A DNA stretch of 64,000 bases from Marivirga aurantiaca (GTDB lineage Bacteria > Bacteroidota > Bacteroidia > Cytophagales > Cyclobacteriaceae), in contig NZ_JAEQBW010000003.1 of the NCBI RefSeq assembly GCF_016679925.1, forward strand, positions 186,001 through 250,000. Direction: 5' to 3'. Position numbers and translations under genes: made by a program. Positions 46,348-55,749 of this stretch are shown here, in pieces. The notes under the pieces were generated by a model. That model saw only the letters and a program-made list of their open reading frames with translations, searched no databases and was not told the origin of the DNA. How positions within the stretch are numbered: position 1 is the stretch's first letter; each line of letters opens with the position of its first letter.

Positions 46348-47433
46348 TTACTTCACTACCACCCGAATGTTTTCTTCCAATCCATTATGCTGTACTTTTA
46401 ATAAATACATTCCGGATTTTAAAGCTTGCTTAATTTCCAGGTCTTTGCTTGGGTCAAACCCAATGAATTCCTGTACCATACTTCCTTGCAGGTCGTACAA
46501 AGCCAGGTATGATAAATTCTCTTTAAAGGCCTCAGGCACTCTGATTTTTATATTAGCCACACTTTCAATTGGATTAGGAAAAACACTCAACTGGCCGTTG
46601 AACCCGTTCTCAATACTAATTACAGGGGAGTATTCGAATGTATCATCAATATCCACAGCCTTTAATCTGTAGTAAACTATACCATAAGGCGCATCACTAT
46701 CTGTAAAGGCATAGGAAACATCTGACATGCTTTCGCCTAAGCCCTGAACAATTCCAAATGCCTCAAAATTCTTTTGATCGGTAGAGCGTTCTAATTCAAA
46801 ATGGGAAAAGTTTTCTTCTTTGGCTGTTATCCAATCTAATTGAACATTGTGATTGGACATTGAAGCAGTAAAGGTTTTAAGTTCTATGGGAAGTGCAGAA
46901 TCATTACATAACCCACTGCCATCACAGGACTCGGCATTAATAGTTGGGCAAGTACCTGTTCCTCCATTTTCACCATCTGTACATGAAGTATCAGAAGCAC
47001 CTACTATTCGCTCAGCATTTATTGTTCCAGTACCATCTATTTCAAATTCAATTTCCCCTAAATCCAAAGTTCCGCCAACATCAAGCGTTCCTTCAACAAT
47101 TAAAAACTTATCTTTGTTTGGTTGCCCGCCAAAAGTAACTCCATCAATAATTGTCACAGTTACACCTACAGGGATCTCAATTTTTATGGGTTTATTTCCG
47201 TTTTGGAAGTTAATGGTTAAACTATTCAAAGTCACGTCTGAAGCAAACCTTAAAATTCCTTCACCACCTGCTTCGTCAATAACCACATCGCCATTTGGGC
47301 AATTGATTAAATCAGAGAAGATGAAAATTTCTCCGGCACCACTGTTTTTTAGCGTGCCATTATCTGAACATTGACCGAAAGCATTTCCAATCCCTAAGAA
47401 TAAAACGAAAATAAAAATGTATAACTTTTCCAT
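46348..47433 (-). CDS. Secreted protein with T9SS sorting domain
   Basis: A signal peptide (to about residue 20, IGNAFGQCS) is followed by a beta-helix-like passenger with repeated short strands (TSLTINFQNG, TLDVGGTLDLGEIEF) and several Cys, then a fibronectin-like domain (VQLDWITAKEENFSHFELER). The last 80 residues are a T9SS type A sorting domain (LSVFPNPIESVANIKI to GMYLLKV). It should be secreted and surface-anchored or released; no enzymatic motif seen. Confidence 0.85.
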   Translation of the reverse strand: MEKLYIFIFVLFLGIGNAFGQCSDNGTLKNSGAGEIFIFSDLINCPNGDVVIDEAGGEGILRFASDVTLNSLTINFQNGNKPIKIEIPVGVTVTIIDGVTFGGQPNKDKFLIVEGTLDVGGTLDLGEIEFEIDGTGTINAERIVGASDTSCTDGENGGTGTCPTINAESCDGSGLCNDSALPIELKTFTASMSNHNVQLDWITAKEENFSHFELERSTDQKNFEAFGIVQGLGESMSDVSYAFTDSDAPYGIVYYRLKAVDIDDTFEYSPVISIENGFNGQLSVFPNPIESVANIKIRVPEAFKENLSYLALYDLQGSMVQEFIGFDPSKDLEIKQALKSGMYLLKVQHNGLEENIRVVVK

Positions 47434-47643
47434 GTCTCAAATATACAGGCTTAATATTTCAAATAGATTTTTTCGGCTTTCTAAAACCATATAATTCTTA
47501 CATCATAGGCCTGTTTTACGATGATTAGGGCTTATTTCCATCTAAAAAGTACAATTCCTTAGATGAATGCAGTGATTTTCCCGATGATACTGCCAAATTT
47601 TATTTTGTTCTACTTAATAAAAGTGAATAAGCATCATTCCCTT

Positions 47644-47673
47644 TTGTACTTGAGATGGCATGCGCTATATTTG
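47644..47673 (+). promoter_or_regulatory. Bacteroidota-type promoter upstream of the enoyl-CoA hydratase gene
   Basis: TTG at 47644-47646, 19 nt spacing, then TATATTTG at 47666-47673. This is the -33/-7 pattern of Bacteroidota housekeeping promoters. It lies 27 nt before the ATG at 47701, supporting that start rather than an upstream in-frame ATG at 47563. Confidence 0.7.
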
Positions 47674-47700
47674 TTACTTAATAGAAACGAAGATTCATCT

Positions 47701-48486
47701 ATGGTAGATTTCAATAACCTACAACTAAACCATGATAATGGTATTTTAACCATTACCATTAATAGAGCAGAAAAACTAAATGCCTTAAATTTAGACACTA
47801 TTGATGAATTGCGCGAAGCTTTTCAGGAAGTGTATGATAATGATCAGGTTAAATCAGTGATTATTACAGGGCAGGGGGAAAAAGCTTTTGTAGCCGGTGC
47901 GGACATTTCTGAAATTGCTGAGCTCAATGAAATGAATGGCAGAAAATTTGCCGAAAGTGGTCAGGAAGTTTTTTCGATGATCGAAAAATGTCATAAACCT
48001 GTCATTGCTGCGGTCAATGGGTTTGCTTTGGGTGGAGGATGTGAGCTTGCAATGGCATGTCATATCCGGATTGCTACTCCCAATGCCAAGTTCGGCCAGC
48101 CGGAAGTAAACCTTGGTATTATCCCCGGATATGGGGGTACACAAAGGTTGACCCAGTTAATAGGCAAAGCAAAAGCTTTGGAACTTATGATGACAGCTGA
48201 TTTTATTTCTGCAGAGGAAGCCAAGTCTTTAGGTCTGGTCAATCACCTGGCTGATAATCATGAAGAATTGATCAACAAAGCAAAGGGTATTTTGCAAAAA
48301 ATCAATAGCAAAGCTCCTTTGGCCATAGGAATGGTCATTGAAAGTGTAAATGCCTATTATGCAGATGGTGAAAATGGTTATCAAACAGAAGCCAACAGTT
48401 TTGCTTCTTGCTGCAAATCCGAAGATTTCAAAGAAGGGACCAAAGCCTTTTTGGAAAAAAGGGCTGCAGAATTCAAGGGTGAGTAA
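47701..48486 (+). CDS. Enoyl-CoA hydratase/isomerase
   Basis: This 261-residue crotonase-family enzyme has the oxyanion-hole motifs KAFVAGADISEI and GFALGGGCELAMACHIRIA, and the catalytic Glu-bearing PEVNLGIIPGYGGTQRL. It hydrates trans-2-enoyl-CoA in beta-oxidation or related pathways. The start is taken at ATG 47701 because the in-frame upstream extension from 47563 reads through the promoter and encodes a non-conserved hydrophobic stretch. Confidence 0.92.
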   Translation: MVDFNNLQLNHDNGILTITINRAEKLNALNLDTIDELREAFQEVYDNDQVKSVIITGQGEKAFVAGADISEIAELNEMNGRKFAESGQEVFSMIEKCHKPVIAAVNGFALGGGCELAMACHIRIATPNAKFGQPEVNLGIIPGYGGTQRLTQLIGKAKALELMMTADFISAEEAKSLGLVNHLADNHEELINKAKGILQKINSKAPLAIGMVIESVNAYYADGENGYQTEANSFASCCKSEDFKEGTKAFLEKRAAEFKGE

Positions 48487-48544
48487 TTTTGTGTTGGTAG
48501 GATTAACAACATTGGCATATAAAACAGATAGAGTCAATAATTAA

Positions 48545-48589
48545 TATATTTGTGCTTCAGAGGCTAAATCCTTTGAAGCACTTTTTTTT
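48545..48589 (+). terminator. Hairpin plus T-run abutting the flippase start
   Basis: Arms tgcttca (48553-48559) and tgaagca (48574-48580) pair, with an inner agg / cct pairing, and are followed by cttttttt immediately before the ATG at 48590. A TATATTTG box (48545-48552) touches the left arm but has no TTG at the right spacing. It may be the terminator of the enoyl-CoA hydratase gene or a leader of the flippase gene. Confidence 0.65.
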
Positions 48590-50065
48590 ATGAACCCACT
48601 TAAAAAACTAGCAGGAGAAGCCGGATTGTATGGATTGCCCAGTATCCTTGGGAGGTTACTGAATTATTTGCTGGTACCCCTGCATACAGGGGTCTTTTTC
48701 CCTGCACAGTTTGGTGATATAGCGAAAATATACGCTTATATGGCCTTCCTTAATATAGTGTACACCTACGGAATGGAAACGGCTTATTTCCGTTTTACTG
48801 CACGGGATAAGCTGGAAAGCTACTATAACATCACTTTTACAGCCGTTTTGGGTACTTCTTTGGTATTCAGTATTCTTATATATTTATTTGCCGCTGAAAT
48901 CATTTGGCTTTCACAGATTTCTGTAGAACCTTACATTGTTCAATACTTGGCTGCTATCCTTTTTATAGATGCCATAGTGGCGATTCCCTTGGCAAAACTG
49001 CGTTTGGCCTCCAAAGCCAAAAAGTTTGCATTCACCAGGATGAGCAGTATTGTGCTAAACATATTGTTCAATCTCTTATTCTTATGGTTCTTGCCACTCC
49101 TGGCAGAAAATGGCTTGGTAAGCTGGACTTCGGAAAAACCTTTTGATATTTCTTATGTGTTTTTGGCCAATCTATTGGCCAACCTTTCCATGGTAATTAT
49201 TCTTTATAAGGAGCTATGGCAGGCCAAGTTGATGTGGAGCTGGGAAAAACTGAAACCTATCCTGGTTTATGCGTTCCCAATTTTCCTCATGGGTATGGCA
49301 GGAATAGCGGTGGAGCAATTGGATAAAATCATTTTTGAAGATTTACTTCCTATAGGTTTCTATGAAGATAAAACAGCCAAGGAAGCTTTAGGTATTTACA
49401 GCGCCACTTTTAAACTTAGCATTTTTATGGCTTTGGCTATTCAGGCATTTCGTTATGCAGGTGAACCTTTTTTCTTCAGCCGGGCCGATGATAAAGATGC
49501 CCCGGAACTATTTGCCAAGATTCTTTATTATTTTGTGGCACTCTCCCTCGTTATCTGGGTGGGGGTAAGTCTTAATGCTGAATTAATTGGAAAAATATTC
49601 CTTAGTAGCCCTGCTTTTAGGGAGGCATTGTTTTTAGTACCTATTCTTTTACTGGGAAAGTTGTTCTTTGGAATGTATGTAAATATGAGTATCTGGTTCA
49701 AATTAACCGATAGAACTTATTATGGTATATATATAAGTCTGGCGGGAGCTGCCGTTACTGTAATTGGTAATGTGGTGTTGGTGCCTTTATTAGGGTATAC
49801 AGGATCAGCTTTAGCGGGAGTGCTGGCATATTTTGTAATGCTGGTCTATTGTTATATTAGTGGGCAAAAGTATTTTCACATCCCATACCCAATGGTAAAA
49901 ATTGTTAGGAATATAGTTTTTACCGGGATATTTATTGCGCTCTATTTTCTGCTTAAGCCAACAGATATTTGGTGGAACTATGGACTTGGATTGGTTTTGA
50001 GCCTAACCTATATAGGAGTGTTATTCCTTTATGAAAGAAAAAGGATTTTTTCTGACAAATTATAA
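48590..50065 (+). CDS. Polysaccharide/lipid-linked oligosaccharide flippase (Wzx/MVF-like)
   Basis: This 491-residue protein has about twelve to fourteen membrane helices, begins LAGEAGLYGLPSILGRLLNY, and has a second-half segment LMGMAGIAVEQLDKIIFEDL, as in the polysaccharide flippase family of the MOP superfamily. It should flip lipid-linked glycans across the inner membrane. It comes just before dut and a sugar nucleotidyltransferase gene. Confidence 0.88.
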   Translation: MNPLKKLAGEAGLYGLPSILGRLLNYLLVPLHTGVFFPAQFGDIAKIYAYMAFLNIVYTYGMETAYFRFTARDKLESYYNITFTAVLGTSLVFSILIYLFAAEIIWLSQISVEPYIVQYLAAILFIDAIVAIPLAKLRLASKAKKFAFTRMSSIVLNILFNLLFLWFLPLLAENGLVSWTSEKPFDISYVFLANLLANLSMVIILYKELWQAKLMWSWEKLKPILVYAFPIFLMGMAGIAVEQLDKIIFEDLLPIGFYEDKTAKEALGIYSATFKLSIFMALAIQAFRYAGEPFFFSRADDKDAPELFAKILYYFVALSLVIWVGVSLNAELIGKIFLSSPAFREALFLVPILLLGKLFFGMYVNMSIWFKLTDRTYYGIYISLAGAAVTVIGNVVLVPLLGYTGSALAGVLAYFVMLVYCYISGQKYFHIPYPMVKIVRNIVFTGIFIALYFLLKPTDIWWNYGLGLVLSLTYIGVLFLYERKRIFSDKL

Positions 50066-50097
50066 ATCATACTTTTGGAGTAGTATAAATAAAAAGA

Positions 50098-50532
50098 ATG
50101 GAAGTAAGAGTAATTAATAAATCGAAACATGAATTACCGGCCTATCAAACAATCAGTGCAGCCGGTTTGGATTTAAGAGCGAATTTGGAAGAGCCTGTTG
50201 TGCTTAGGCCTATGGAACGCAAGTTATTGCCAACAGCTTTGTTCATGGAATTACCAGTGGGTTTTGAAGCACAAATTCGTCCGAGAAGCGGTTTGGCCTA
50301 TAAGCATGGCATCACTGTGTTGAACAGCCCGGGAACTATTGACTCTGATTATCGTGGAGAGATTAAGATTTTACTGATTAATTTATCTGAAGAGGCTTTT
50401 ACCATAGAAAATGGGGAAAGAATAGCCCAAATGGTTATTTCCAGACATGAACAAATCACGTGGAAAGCAGTAGAAGTACTGGAAGACTCTGAAAGAAGTG
50501 CGGGTGGATTTGGCAGTACAGGAAAAGGTTAA
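50098..50532 (+). CDS. dut: dUTP diphosphatase
   Basis: This 144-residue trimeric dUTPase has its five motifs in order: AGLDLRANL (1), [13 protein letters not shown] (2, Ser and Arg), [17 protein letters not shown] (3, catalytic Asp), GERIAQMVI (4) and [13 protein letters not shown] (5, the C-terminal lid). It converts dUTP to dUMP and pyrophosphate. A TACTTTTG box (50070-50077) lies 20 nt upstream. Confidence 0.96.
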   Translation: MEVRVINKSKHELPAYQTISAAGLDLRANLEEPVVLRPMERKLLPTALFMELPVGFEAQIRPRSGLAYKHGITVLNSPGTIDSDYRGEIKILLINLSEEAFTIENGERIAQMVISRHEQITWKAVEVLEDSERSAGGFGSTGKG

Positions 50533-50700
50533 ACAGTTTTAGACATTCTGATGGATAATTAGTAGACATACTCGTTTTACCTTTTATTAAAAAAATAAAG
50601 CATTATGATCTTAAGAAATAAATCCAACTCACTTGTCTTTAACCTAACCTCTGAGATCTCTTTTCTAAAATCTTATATCTATATATAAAAATTTTAAATC

Positions 50701-51711
50701 ATGAACATTATTATCCCAATGGCCGGAATGGGCAAACGCATGCGGCCACATACATTAACTATTCCAAAACCTTTGATTCCGATTGCAGGAAAACCCATTG
50801 TGCAACGCCTTGTTGAGGATATTGCGAAGGTATGTGAAAGCCAGGTAGACAAAATAGGATTTATTATTAAATCTTCCTTTGGACAGGAAATTGAAGAAAA
50901 ACTTTTGGCTATTGCTGCTTCAGTAGGAGCAAAAGGATCTATTCATTACCAGGAGGAAGCTTTGGGAACTGCGCATGCCATCATGTGTGCCAAAGATTTG
51001 CTTGAAGGAAATACAGTAGTAGCTTTTGCAGATACGCTTTTTAAAGCTGATTTTAAACTGGATACTGAAGAGGAAGGTATTATTTGGACACAGAAAGTAG
51101 ATGATCCCTCAGCTTTTGGTGTGGTGAAAGTGAACGAAAATAATTTAATAACCGATTTTATTGAGAAGCCCCAAACTCCCGTTTCCAATTTGGCTATCAT
51201 AGGAATTTATTACTTTAAAAAAGGGGAAGACTTAAAGAAAGAGCTTCAATATTTGTTGGACAATGAAATCAGGGATGCAGGTGGGGAATACCAGATTACT
51301 GTAGCACTGGAGAATATGAAGGAGAAAGGAGTGAAACTCAAGCCTGGTACAGTAACAGAATGGTTGGATTGCGGCAATAAAGATGCAACTGTTTATACCA
51401 ATCAAAGGTATTTGGAGTTTATTAGAAATGAAGAATTAATAGCTGGTTCAGCACAAATGGAAAATAGTGTGATTATCCCTCCTGTTTATTTGGGAAAAAA
51501 GGTGATGATTAAAAACTCTATTATTGGTCCGCATGTTTCTATTGGGGATGGTACCATTGTTTCTGATAGCAGAATTGAAAATTCTATTGTTCAAACTAAT
51601 TCTGAAATAAGACAAGCACAAATAAAAAACAGTATGCTGGGGAACCATGTTGTTTACCAGGGAACCCCAAAGGATTTAAGTATTGGTGATTTTAATAAGC
51701 TGATTGAATAA
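50701..51711 (+). CDS. Sugar-phosphate nucleotidyltransferase
   Basis: This 336-residue enzyme has the NTP-transferase signature GMGKRMRPHTLTIPKPLIPI, the metal/sugar site region ALGTAHAIMCAKDLLEG with VVAFADTLF, and a C-terminal left-handed beta-helix of hexapeptide repeats (NSVIIPPVYLGKKVMIKNSI). It makes an NDP-sugar from a sugar-1-phosphate; which sugar is not clear, since similar proteins are annotated as glucose-1-phosphate thymidylyl- or uridylyltransferases. Confidence 0.85.
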   Translation: MNIIIPMAGMGKRMRPHTLTIPKPLIPIAGKPIVQRLVEDIAKVCESQVDKIGFIIKSSFGQEIEEKLLAIAASVGAKGSIHYQEEALGTAHAIMCAKDLLEGNTVVAFADTLFKADFKLDTEEEGIIWTQKVDDPSAFGVVKVNENNLITDFIEKPQTPVSNLAIIGIYYFKKGEDLKKELQYLLDNEIRDAGGEYQITVALENMKEKGVKLKPGTVTEWLDCGNKDATVYTNQRYLEFIRNEELIAGSAQMENSVIIPPVYLGKKVMIKNSIIGPHVSIGDGTIVSDSRIENSIVQTNSEIRQAQIKNSMLGNHVVYQGTPKDLSIGDFNKLIE

Positions 51712-51713
51712 AA

Positions 51714-53474
51714 GTGAAAATATTACAACAAGTATTTTTTTTATATAGCATGCTTTTCATTAGCGTGTTCTTTCTTTCTTTCACTCCTGTCCGGGCGCAG
51801 CAACCTGACCCTGTGCAGGAGGAAGAGGTGATTTTGCCTGAAGGAGATCCGCTCAAAACGGACCGCTTTAATGTGGAATTTTTAATTGCTGAAGGCATGC
51901 ATTTTATAGCCATCGACAATAACGCCAAAGCATTGGAAAGCTTCATCAAGGCAAATCAAATCATGCCTGACAATGCCGCGGTGAATTATAAGATAGCAGA
52001 ATTATACCATGAAGCAGGTCAATTGGATGAAGCTTCTCTCTATGCCAATAAAGCACTTATGGCTGATAAGAGTCAGTATATTTATGCCAAATTGTTGGCG
52101 GAAATACAAACTGATCAGGGAAACCTCGCTGGCTCCATTGCCACTTATGAAGAGATGTACCGACAGTCTGATGATGTGCCTGATGATTACCTGATAGAGT
52201 TAGCTGCTATTTACCTTTATAATGAGCAACCTGATAAGGCTTTGAAAACCTACGACAGAATTGAAAGACGTTTAGGGATATTAGAAGAGATAAGCACCCA
52301 AAAGCAAAAAATACTGCTCAAACAAAATAAACTCAAAGAGGCTATAGATGAAGGGAAGAAATTAGTGGAAGCATACCCCAGAAGAGGTGAATATGCTGTT
52401 TCCGTTGCTCAAATATTAGTTTCCAATGGCAAAAATGAGGAAGCCATTGATTATTTAAATACTTACTTATCTGAGAATAAAAACCAGGCAGTGGCTCAGT
52501 TGGAGCTCGCACAGCTTTATATGCAAACCAATACGCCTGAAAAAGCCAAACCTTATTTTGCCAAAGCTTTTCAATCTGAGGAAATCTCTCTCAAAAACAA
52601 ACTGAATAACTTTGTGCCTATGATCAGGCGCTTACCCGATGAGTCTATGACTCCTTTTTTGAAAGAATTAAGTGGCTATCTTTTAAATATACATCCCAAC
52701 GAGTCTAATGCTTTGGCTGCATCAGCGGATATGTATTTTGCTTTAAATGATAAAGATAGTGCCCTGTTGCTTTATAAAAAGGCCATTAAAAATGCTGGCA
52801 ATAACTTTCAGCTTTGGCAAAATGTCTTGTCATTGCAGATGGAAATGAAAGATTATGAGGGCGTTGCCAAGCATGCCAACGAAGCCATGGAGTACTTTCC
52901 TAACCAGCCGGTTATTTATTTATTTTCGGGATCGGCATACTTTTCATTAAAACAGTACTCCAGGGCCATTATGATGTGGGAGCAAGGTAAGGCCATTGTG
53001 TATGGTAACAATAAACTGAAAAGCACTTTTGCTGCACAGCTTGCCGATGCTTATCATGCCAACAAAGACTTCGAGAAATCTTTTAAAGCTTATGAAGAAG
53101 CTATTGAAGCCAATCCGCAAAACTATTTTGCTATTAATAATTACACTTATTATTTATCTCTAAGAAAGGAAAAGTTGGATTTGGCCAAAAAACTCTCTGA
53201 GCGGATGGTAAAGGAGAATCCTGAGAATGCTACATTCCTGGATACACACGGATGGGTATTGTTTCAAATGGGCAATTATACTGACGCCTTAAAATATTTA
53301 GAAAAGGCAGCCGGTTTAAATGGTTCAGGTACGATTATTGAACATTACGGAGATGCCCTTTATAAAACGGGTGAAATTGAAAAAGCGATTAATCAGTGGG
53401 AGAAAGCCAGGGAAATAGGTGGTACTTCAAGCCAGATTGATCAAAAAATAGCTGAAAGGAAATATTATGAGTAG
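51714..53474 (+). CDS. TPR-repeat periplasmic protein
   Basis: The 586-residue product has a signal peptide (to about residue 29, VRAQQ) from a GTG start that is 2 nt after the previous stop. About ten to twelve tetratricopeptide units follow (for example ALESFIKANQIMPDNAAVNYKI and ALKYLEKAAGLNGSGTIIEH). TPR proteins scaffold complexes; a role in the cell envelope fits the neighbours. Overlaps the DUF4292 gene by 8 nt. Confidence 0.85.
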   Translation: MKILQQVFFLYSMLFISVFFLSFTPVRAQQPDPVQEEEVILPEGDPLKTDRFNVEFLIAEGMHFIAIDNNAKALESFIKANQIMPDNAAVNYKIAELYHEAGQLDEASLYANKALMADKSQYIYAKLLAEIQTDQGNLAGSIATYEEMYRQSDDVPDDYLIELAAIYLYNEQPDKALKTYDRIERRLGILEEISTQKQKILLKQNKLKEAIDEGKKLVEAYPRRGEYAVSVAQILVSNGKNEEAIDYLNTYLSENKNQAVAQLELAQLYMQTNTPEKAKPYFAKAFQSEEISLKNKLNNFVPMIRRLPDESMTPFLKELSGYLLNIHPNESNALAASADMYFALNDKDSALLLYKKAIKNAGNNFQLWQNVLSLQMEMKDYEGVAKHANEAMEYFPNQPVIYLFSGSAYFSLKQYSRAIMMWEQGKAIVYGNNKLKSTFAAQLADAYHANKDFEKSFKAYEEAIEANPQNYFAINNYTYYLSLRKEKLDLAKKLSERMVKENPENATFLDTHGWVLFQMGNYTDALKYLEKAAGLNGSGTIIEHYGDALYKTGEIEKAINQWEKAREIGGTSSQIDQKIAERKYYE

Positions 53475-54210
53475 AATAAGTGGAATTGTAGCGATAGTAA
53501 TATTAGTATTGGTTTCTTCATGTGGGAAAAAATTATTACCTACTTCAAGTATTGAGAAAGAGTATGGACTGGAAAGATTTGACTTTGAATACTTGCAAAC
53601 AAAATCCAAAATTAAGTTTGCCTCTGAAGACAAAAGCCTGAGTTCCAGTGCAACAATTCGTATGAAGAAAGACAGCATCATTTGGGTGTCCCTTTCTCCA
53701 ATCCTTGGCATAGAAGCAGCAAGAGGTTTTATCAACCAGGATACTATAGTTTTCCTGGATAGGGTAAATAAAGAAGTTTATCGTTATAATTATGAGTCCT
53801 TAAGCAATATGCTTAATTTCGAGGTAGACTTTCAAATGGTACAATCCATTTTGTTGGGCAATCAGGTATTTGAATTTACAAAAGATGATGAATACGATAA
53901 AAAAGGGAATCTATTAAAAATAGACCAACGAAGAGACAGGTTTCTTATTCAGACTATAGCCAATAAAGATATCCGTAAAGTAAAGAATGTAATGGTAAAG
54001 GAACTCCCTGATGGCAATGATATGAGTATGGTTTTTGATAACTTTAATCAAATTTCCAATCAGGCTTTTCCTTTCAAAAGTCTGGTAACTGTTTTGAGCA
54101 AAGCTAAAAATGGCACGGCAACCACTACAATTGAGATTAACCATTCAAAAGTGGATATAGGAGCGAACCCTATCTCTTTCCCTTTTAGTGTTTCCAGTAA
54201 ATATGATTGA
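53467..54210 (+). CDS. DUF4292 lipoprotein
   Basis: This 247-residue protein has a lipobox at VLVSSC (Cys18) and the DUF4292 core: FEYLQTKSKIKFAS, then SATIRMKKDSIIWVSLSP and a beta sheet resembling LolA/LolB-type lipoprotein folds. Its function is unknown, although a LolB-like lipid or lipoprotein role has been considered for this kind of fold. It overlaps the preceding TPR gene and the EnvC-like gene (8 nt each). Confidence 0.85.
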   Translation: MSRISGIVAIVILVLVSSCGKKLLPTSSIEKEYGLERFDFEYLQTKSKIKFASEDKSLSSSATIRMKKDSIIWVSLSPILGIEAARGFINQDTIVFLDRVNKEVYRYNYESLSNMLNFEVDFQMVQSILLGNQVFEFTKDDEYDKKGNLLKIDQRRDRFLIQTIANKDIRKVKNVMVKELPDGNDMSMVFDNFNQISNQAFPFKSLVTVLSKAKNGTATTTIEINHSKVDIGANPISFPFSVSSKYD

Positions 54211-55405
54211 CATAAAATATTTATTACTTATTTTTTTTGCTTTATTGGCTACTCAACAAGTCAATGCACAAAAATCTCGTGCCGAACTGGAAAAGGAAAA
54301 AAAAGAAAATATCCAAAAAATTGAGCAGGCTGAGAAAATACTCAACCAAACTACTTCCAAAAAGAAGGCTACATTGGGTCAGCTTAACGCCCTGAATTTT
54401 AAAATTGAGGCACAACAATCCATTACTAATTCTATTTCCAATGAAATTGGCTTGCTGGACCAGCAGGTGAATGAAATTGGAGGAATTATAAGTTCCCTGG
54501 AGCAGGACCTGGAAAAAATGAAAAAGGAATATGCCTCCATGTTGTATGCCACACAAAAAAGTAATCAGTCATTAAGCAAGCTTTCTTATATATTTGCTTC
54601 AGCCTCCTTTTATCAAATGTTTATGCGGCTAAAGCATATGGAGTATTATGCAAAGGTGAGGCGGAATCAGGCGGAGCAAATTGAGGCCATCAAAGTTTTA
54701 TTAACTGATCAGCAAGAATCTGTTGAGCAAATCCGCCTGGATAAAAGCGTATTGTTACAGGAGCAAATTAATAGAAACAGGGAACTTAACAGGCTAAAAG
54801 CAGAACAGAGTAATGTAGTGGCTCAGTTGAGTAAGCGCGAAAAGGAAGTAAAAGAAGAAATTGAAGAGAGGAAAAGTGCAGTCAAGAACCTGGAAAAGGT
54901 AATTGCCGAATTGATTAAAAAAGAAATAGAGAAAAGTTCTAAGGGCGCTTCTTCCACAAAATTTGCTTTGACACCTGAAGCAAAAGAACTTTCCAGCTCA
55001 TTTGCAGGTAATCAGAGCAAACTTTTCTGGCCCGTGGCTGCGGGTTTTATCTCTCAAAAGTTTGGCACACATCCGCACTCTGTTTATAAAAACATTTCTA
55101 TTAATAATGATGGAATAGATATCCAAACCAATGAGAATGAGGAAGTGAGAGCTGTTTTTGATGGAGAAGTGAAGTATGTGGCATTTGTGCCAAGTATGAA
55201 TAATGTGGTAATGGTCCAACATGGAGAATATTTTACGGTATATGCCAAATTGAAAAGCGTGAATGTGAAAAAAGGGGACAAAATTGTGGCAAAGCAATCT
55301 CTCGGGACAGTATACACCAACAATGAGGGAACGTCCGAAATTCAATTTCAAGTATGGAAGAATAACCAGAAATTAAACCCTGAAGCCTGGCTTTTTAAAA
55401 AGTAG
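54203..55405 (+). CDS. EnvC-like murein hydrolase activator
   Basis: A signal peptide is followed by a long coiled coil (residues 25-240) and a C-terminal LytM (M23) domain (about 280-400). The LytM metal ligands appear to be replaced: NNDGIDI for H-x-GIDI, YAKL for YAHL, and IQFQVW for LHFEIR. Such degenerate LytM proteins (like EnvC) activate amidases rather than cut peptidoglycan. ATG at 54203 overlaps the DUF4292 stop and is preferred to a GTG five codons upstream. Confidence 0.85.
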   Translation: MIDIKYLLLIFFALLATQQVNAQKSRAELEKEKKENIQKIEQAEKILNQTTSKKKATLGQLNALNFKIEAQQSITNSISNEIGLLDQQVNEIGGIISSLEQDLEKMKKEYASMLYATQKSNQSLSKLSYIFASASFYQMFMRLKHMEYYAKVRRNQAEQIEAIKVLLTDQQESVEQIRLDKSVLLQEQINRNRELNRLKAEQSNVVAQLSKREKEVKEEIEERKSAVKNLEKVIAELIKKEIEKSSKGASSTKFALTPEAKELSSSFAGNQSKLFWPVAAGFISQKFGTHPHSVYKNISINNDGIDIQTNENEEVRAVFDGEVKYVAFVPSMNNVVMVQHGEYFTVYAKLKSVNVKKGDKIVAKQSLGTVYTNNEGTSEIQFQVWKNNQKLNPEAWLFKK

Positions 55406-55529
55406 GGAATGAACTTATTTTTCTAAATAAGTATTAAACTGGAAAACAATCTTGTGCTTTTTTTTGTAGCAATTGGTTAAGCATTGGATTATTAATTAAC
55501 TTTACACTTACATTATTAAATTTAAAGCA

Positions 55530-55742
55530 ATGAACACAGTATTTGCATTTTTAGGTGGATTAGGCGGATGGGAAATCCTGCTTATCATGTTGGTAATTTT
55601 AATATTTTTTGGCGCGAAAAAAATTCCTGAATTGGCAAGAGGGCTTGGAAAAGGTATCCGCGAATTCAAAGATGCTACCACAGAAATAAAAGACGAAATT
55701 CAGGAAACTGGAAAAAGCGCTAAGGTAGATCACAAAGAGTAA
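55530..55742 (+). CDS. tatA: Twin-arginine translocase TatA
   Basis: This 70-residue protein has one N-terminal membrane helix (GGWEILLIMLVILIFFGAKK), the hinge FGAKKIPELARGLGKGIREF and an acidic amphipathic tail, as in TatA/TatE. It forms the Tat pore. A TTG-N21-TAACTTTA pair (55473-55504) is a weak promoter candidate 25 nt upstream. Confidence 0.95.
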   Translation: MNTVFAFLGGLGGWEILLIMLVILIFFGAKKIPELARGLGKGIREFKDATTEIKDEIQETGKSAKVDHKE

Positions 55743-55749
55743 TATACTA

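Noticed and set aside
46277-46672. Antisense open frame over the end of the T9SS protein gene
   Set aside because: It overlaps a terminator and a well-supported sorting domain on the other strand, with no family features.
47438-47445. A -7 promoter box (TATATTTG on the minus strand) for the T9SS protein gene
   Set aside because: It lies only 4 nt before the start codon and the nearest TTG is 14 nt away, which does not fit the spacing rule.
47563-47700. An N-terminal extension of the enoyl-CoA hydratase
   Set aside because: A promoter pattern lies inside it and the hydrophobic extension does not match the family; the ATG at 47701 fits.
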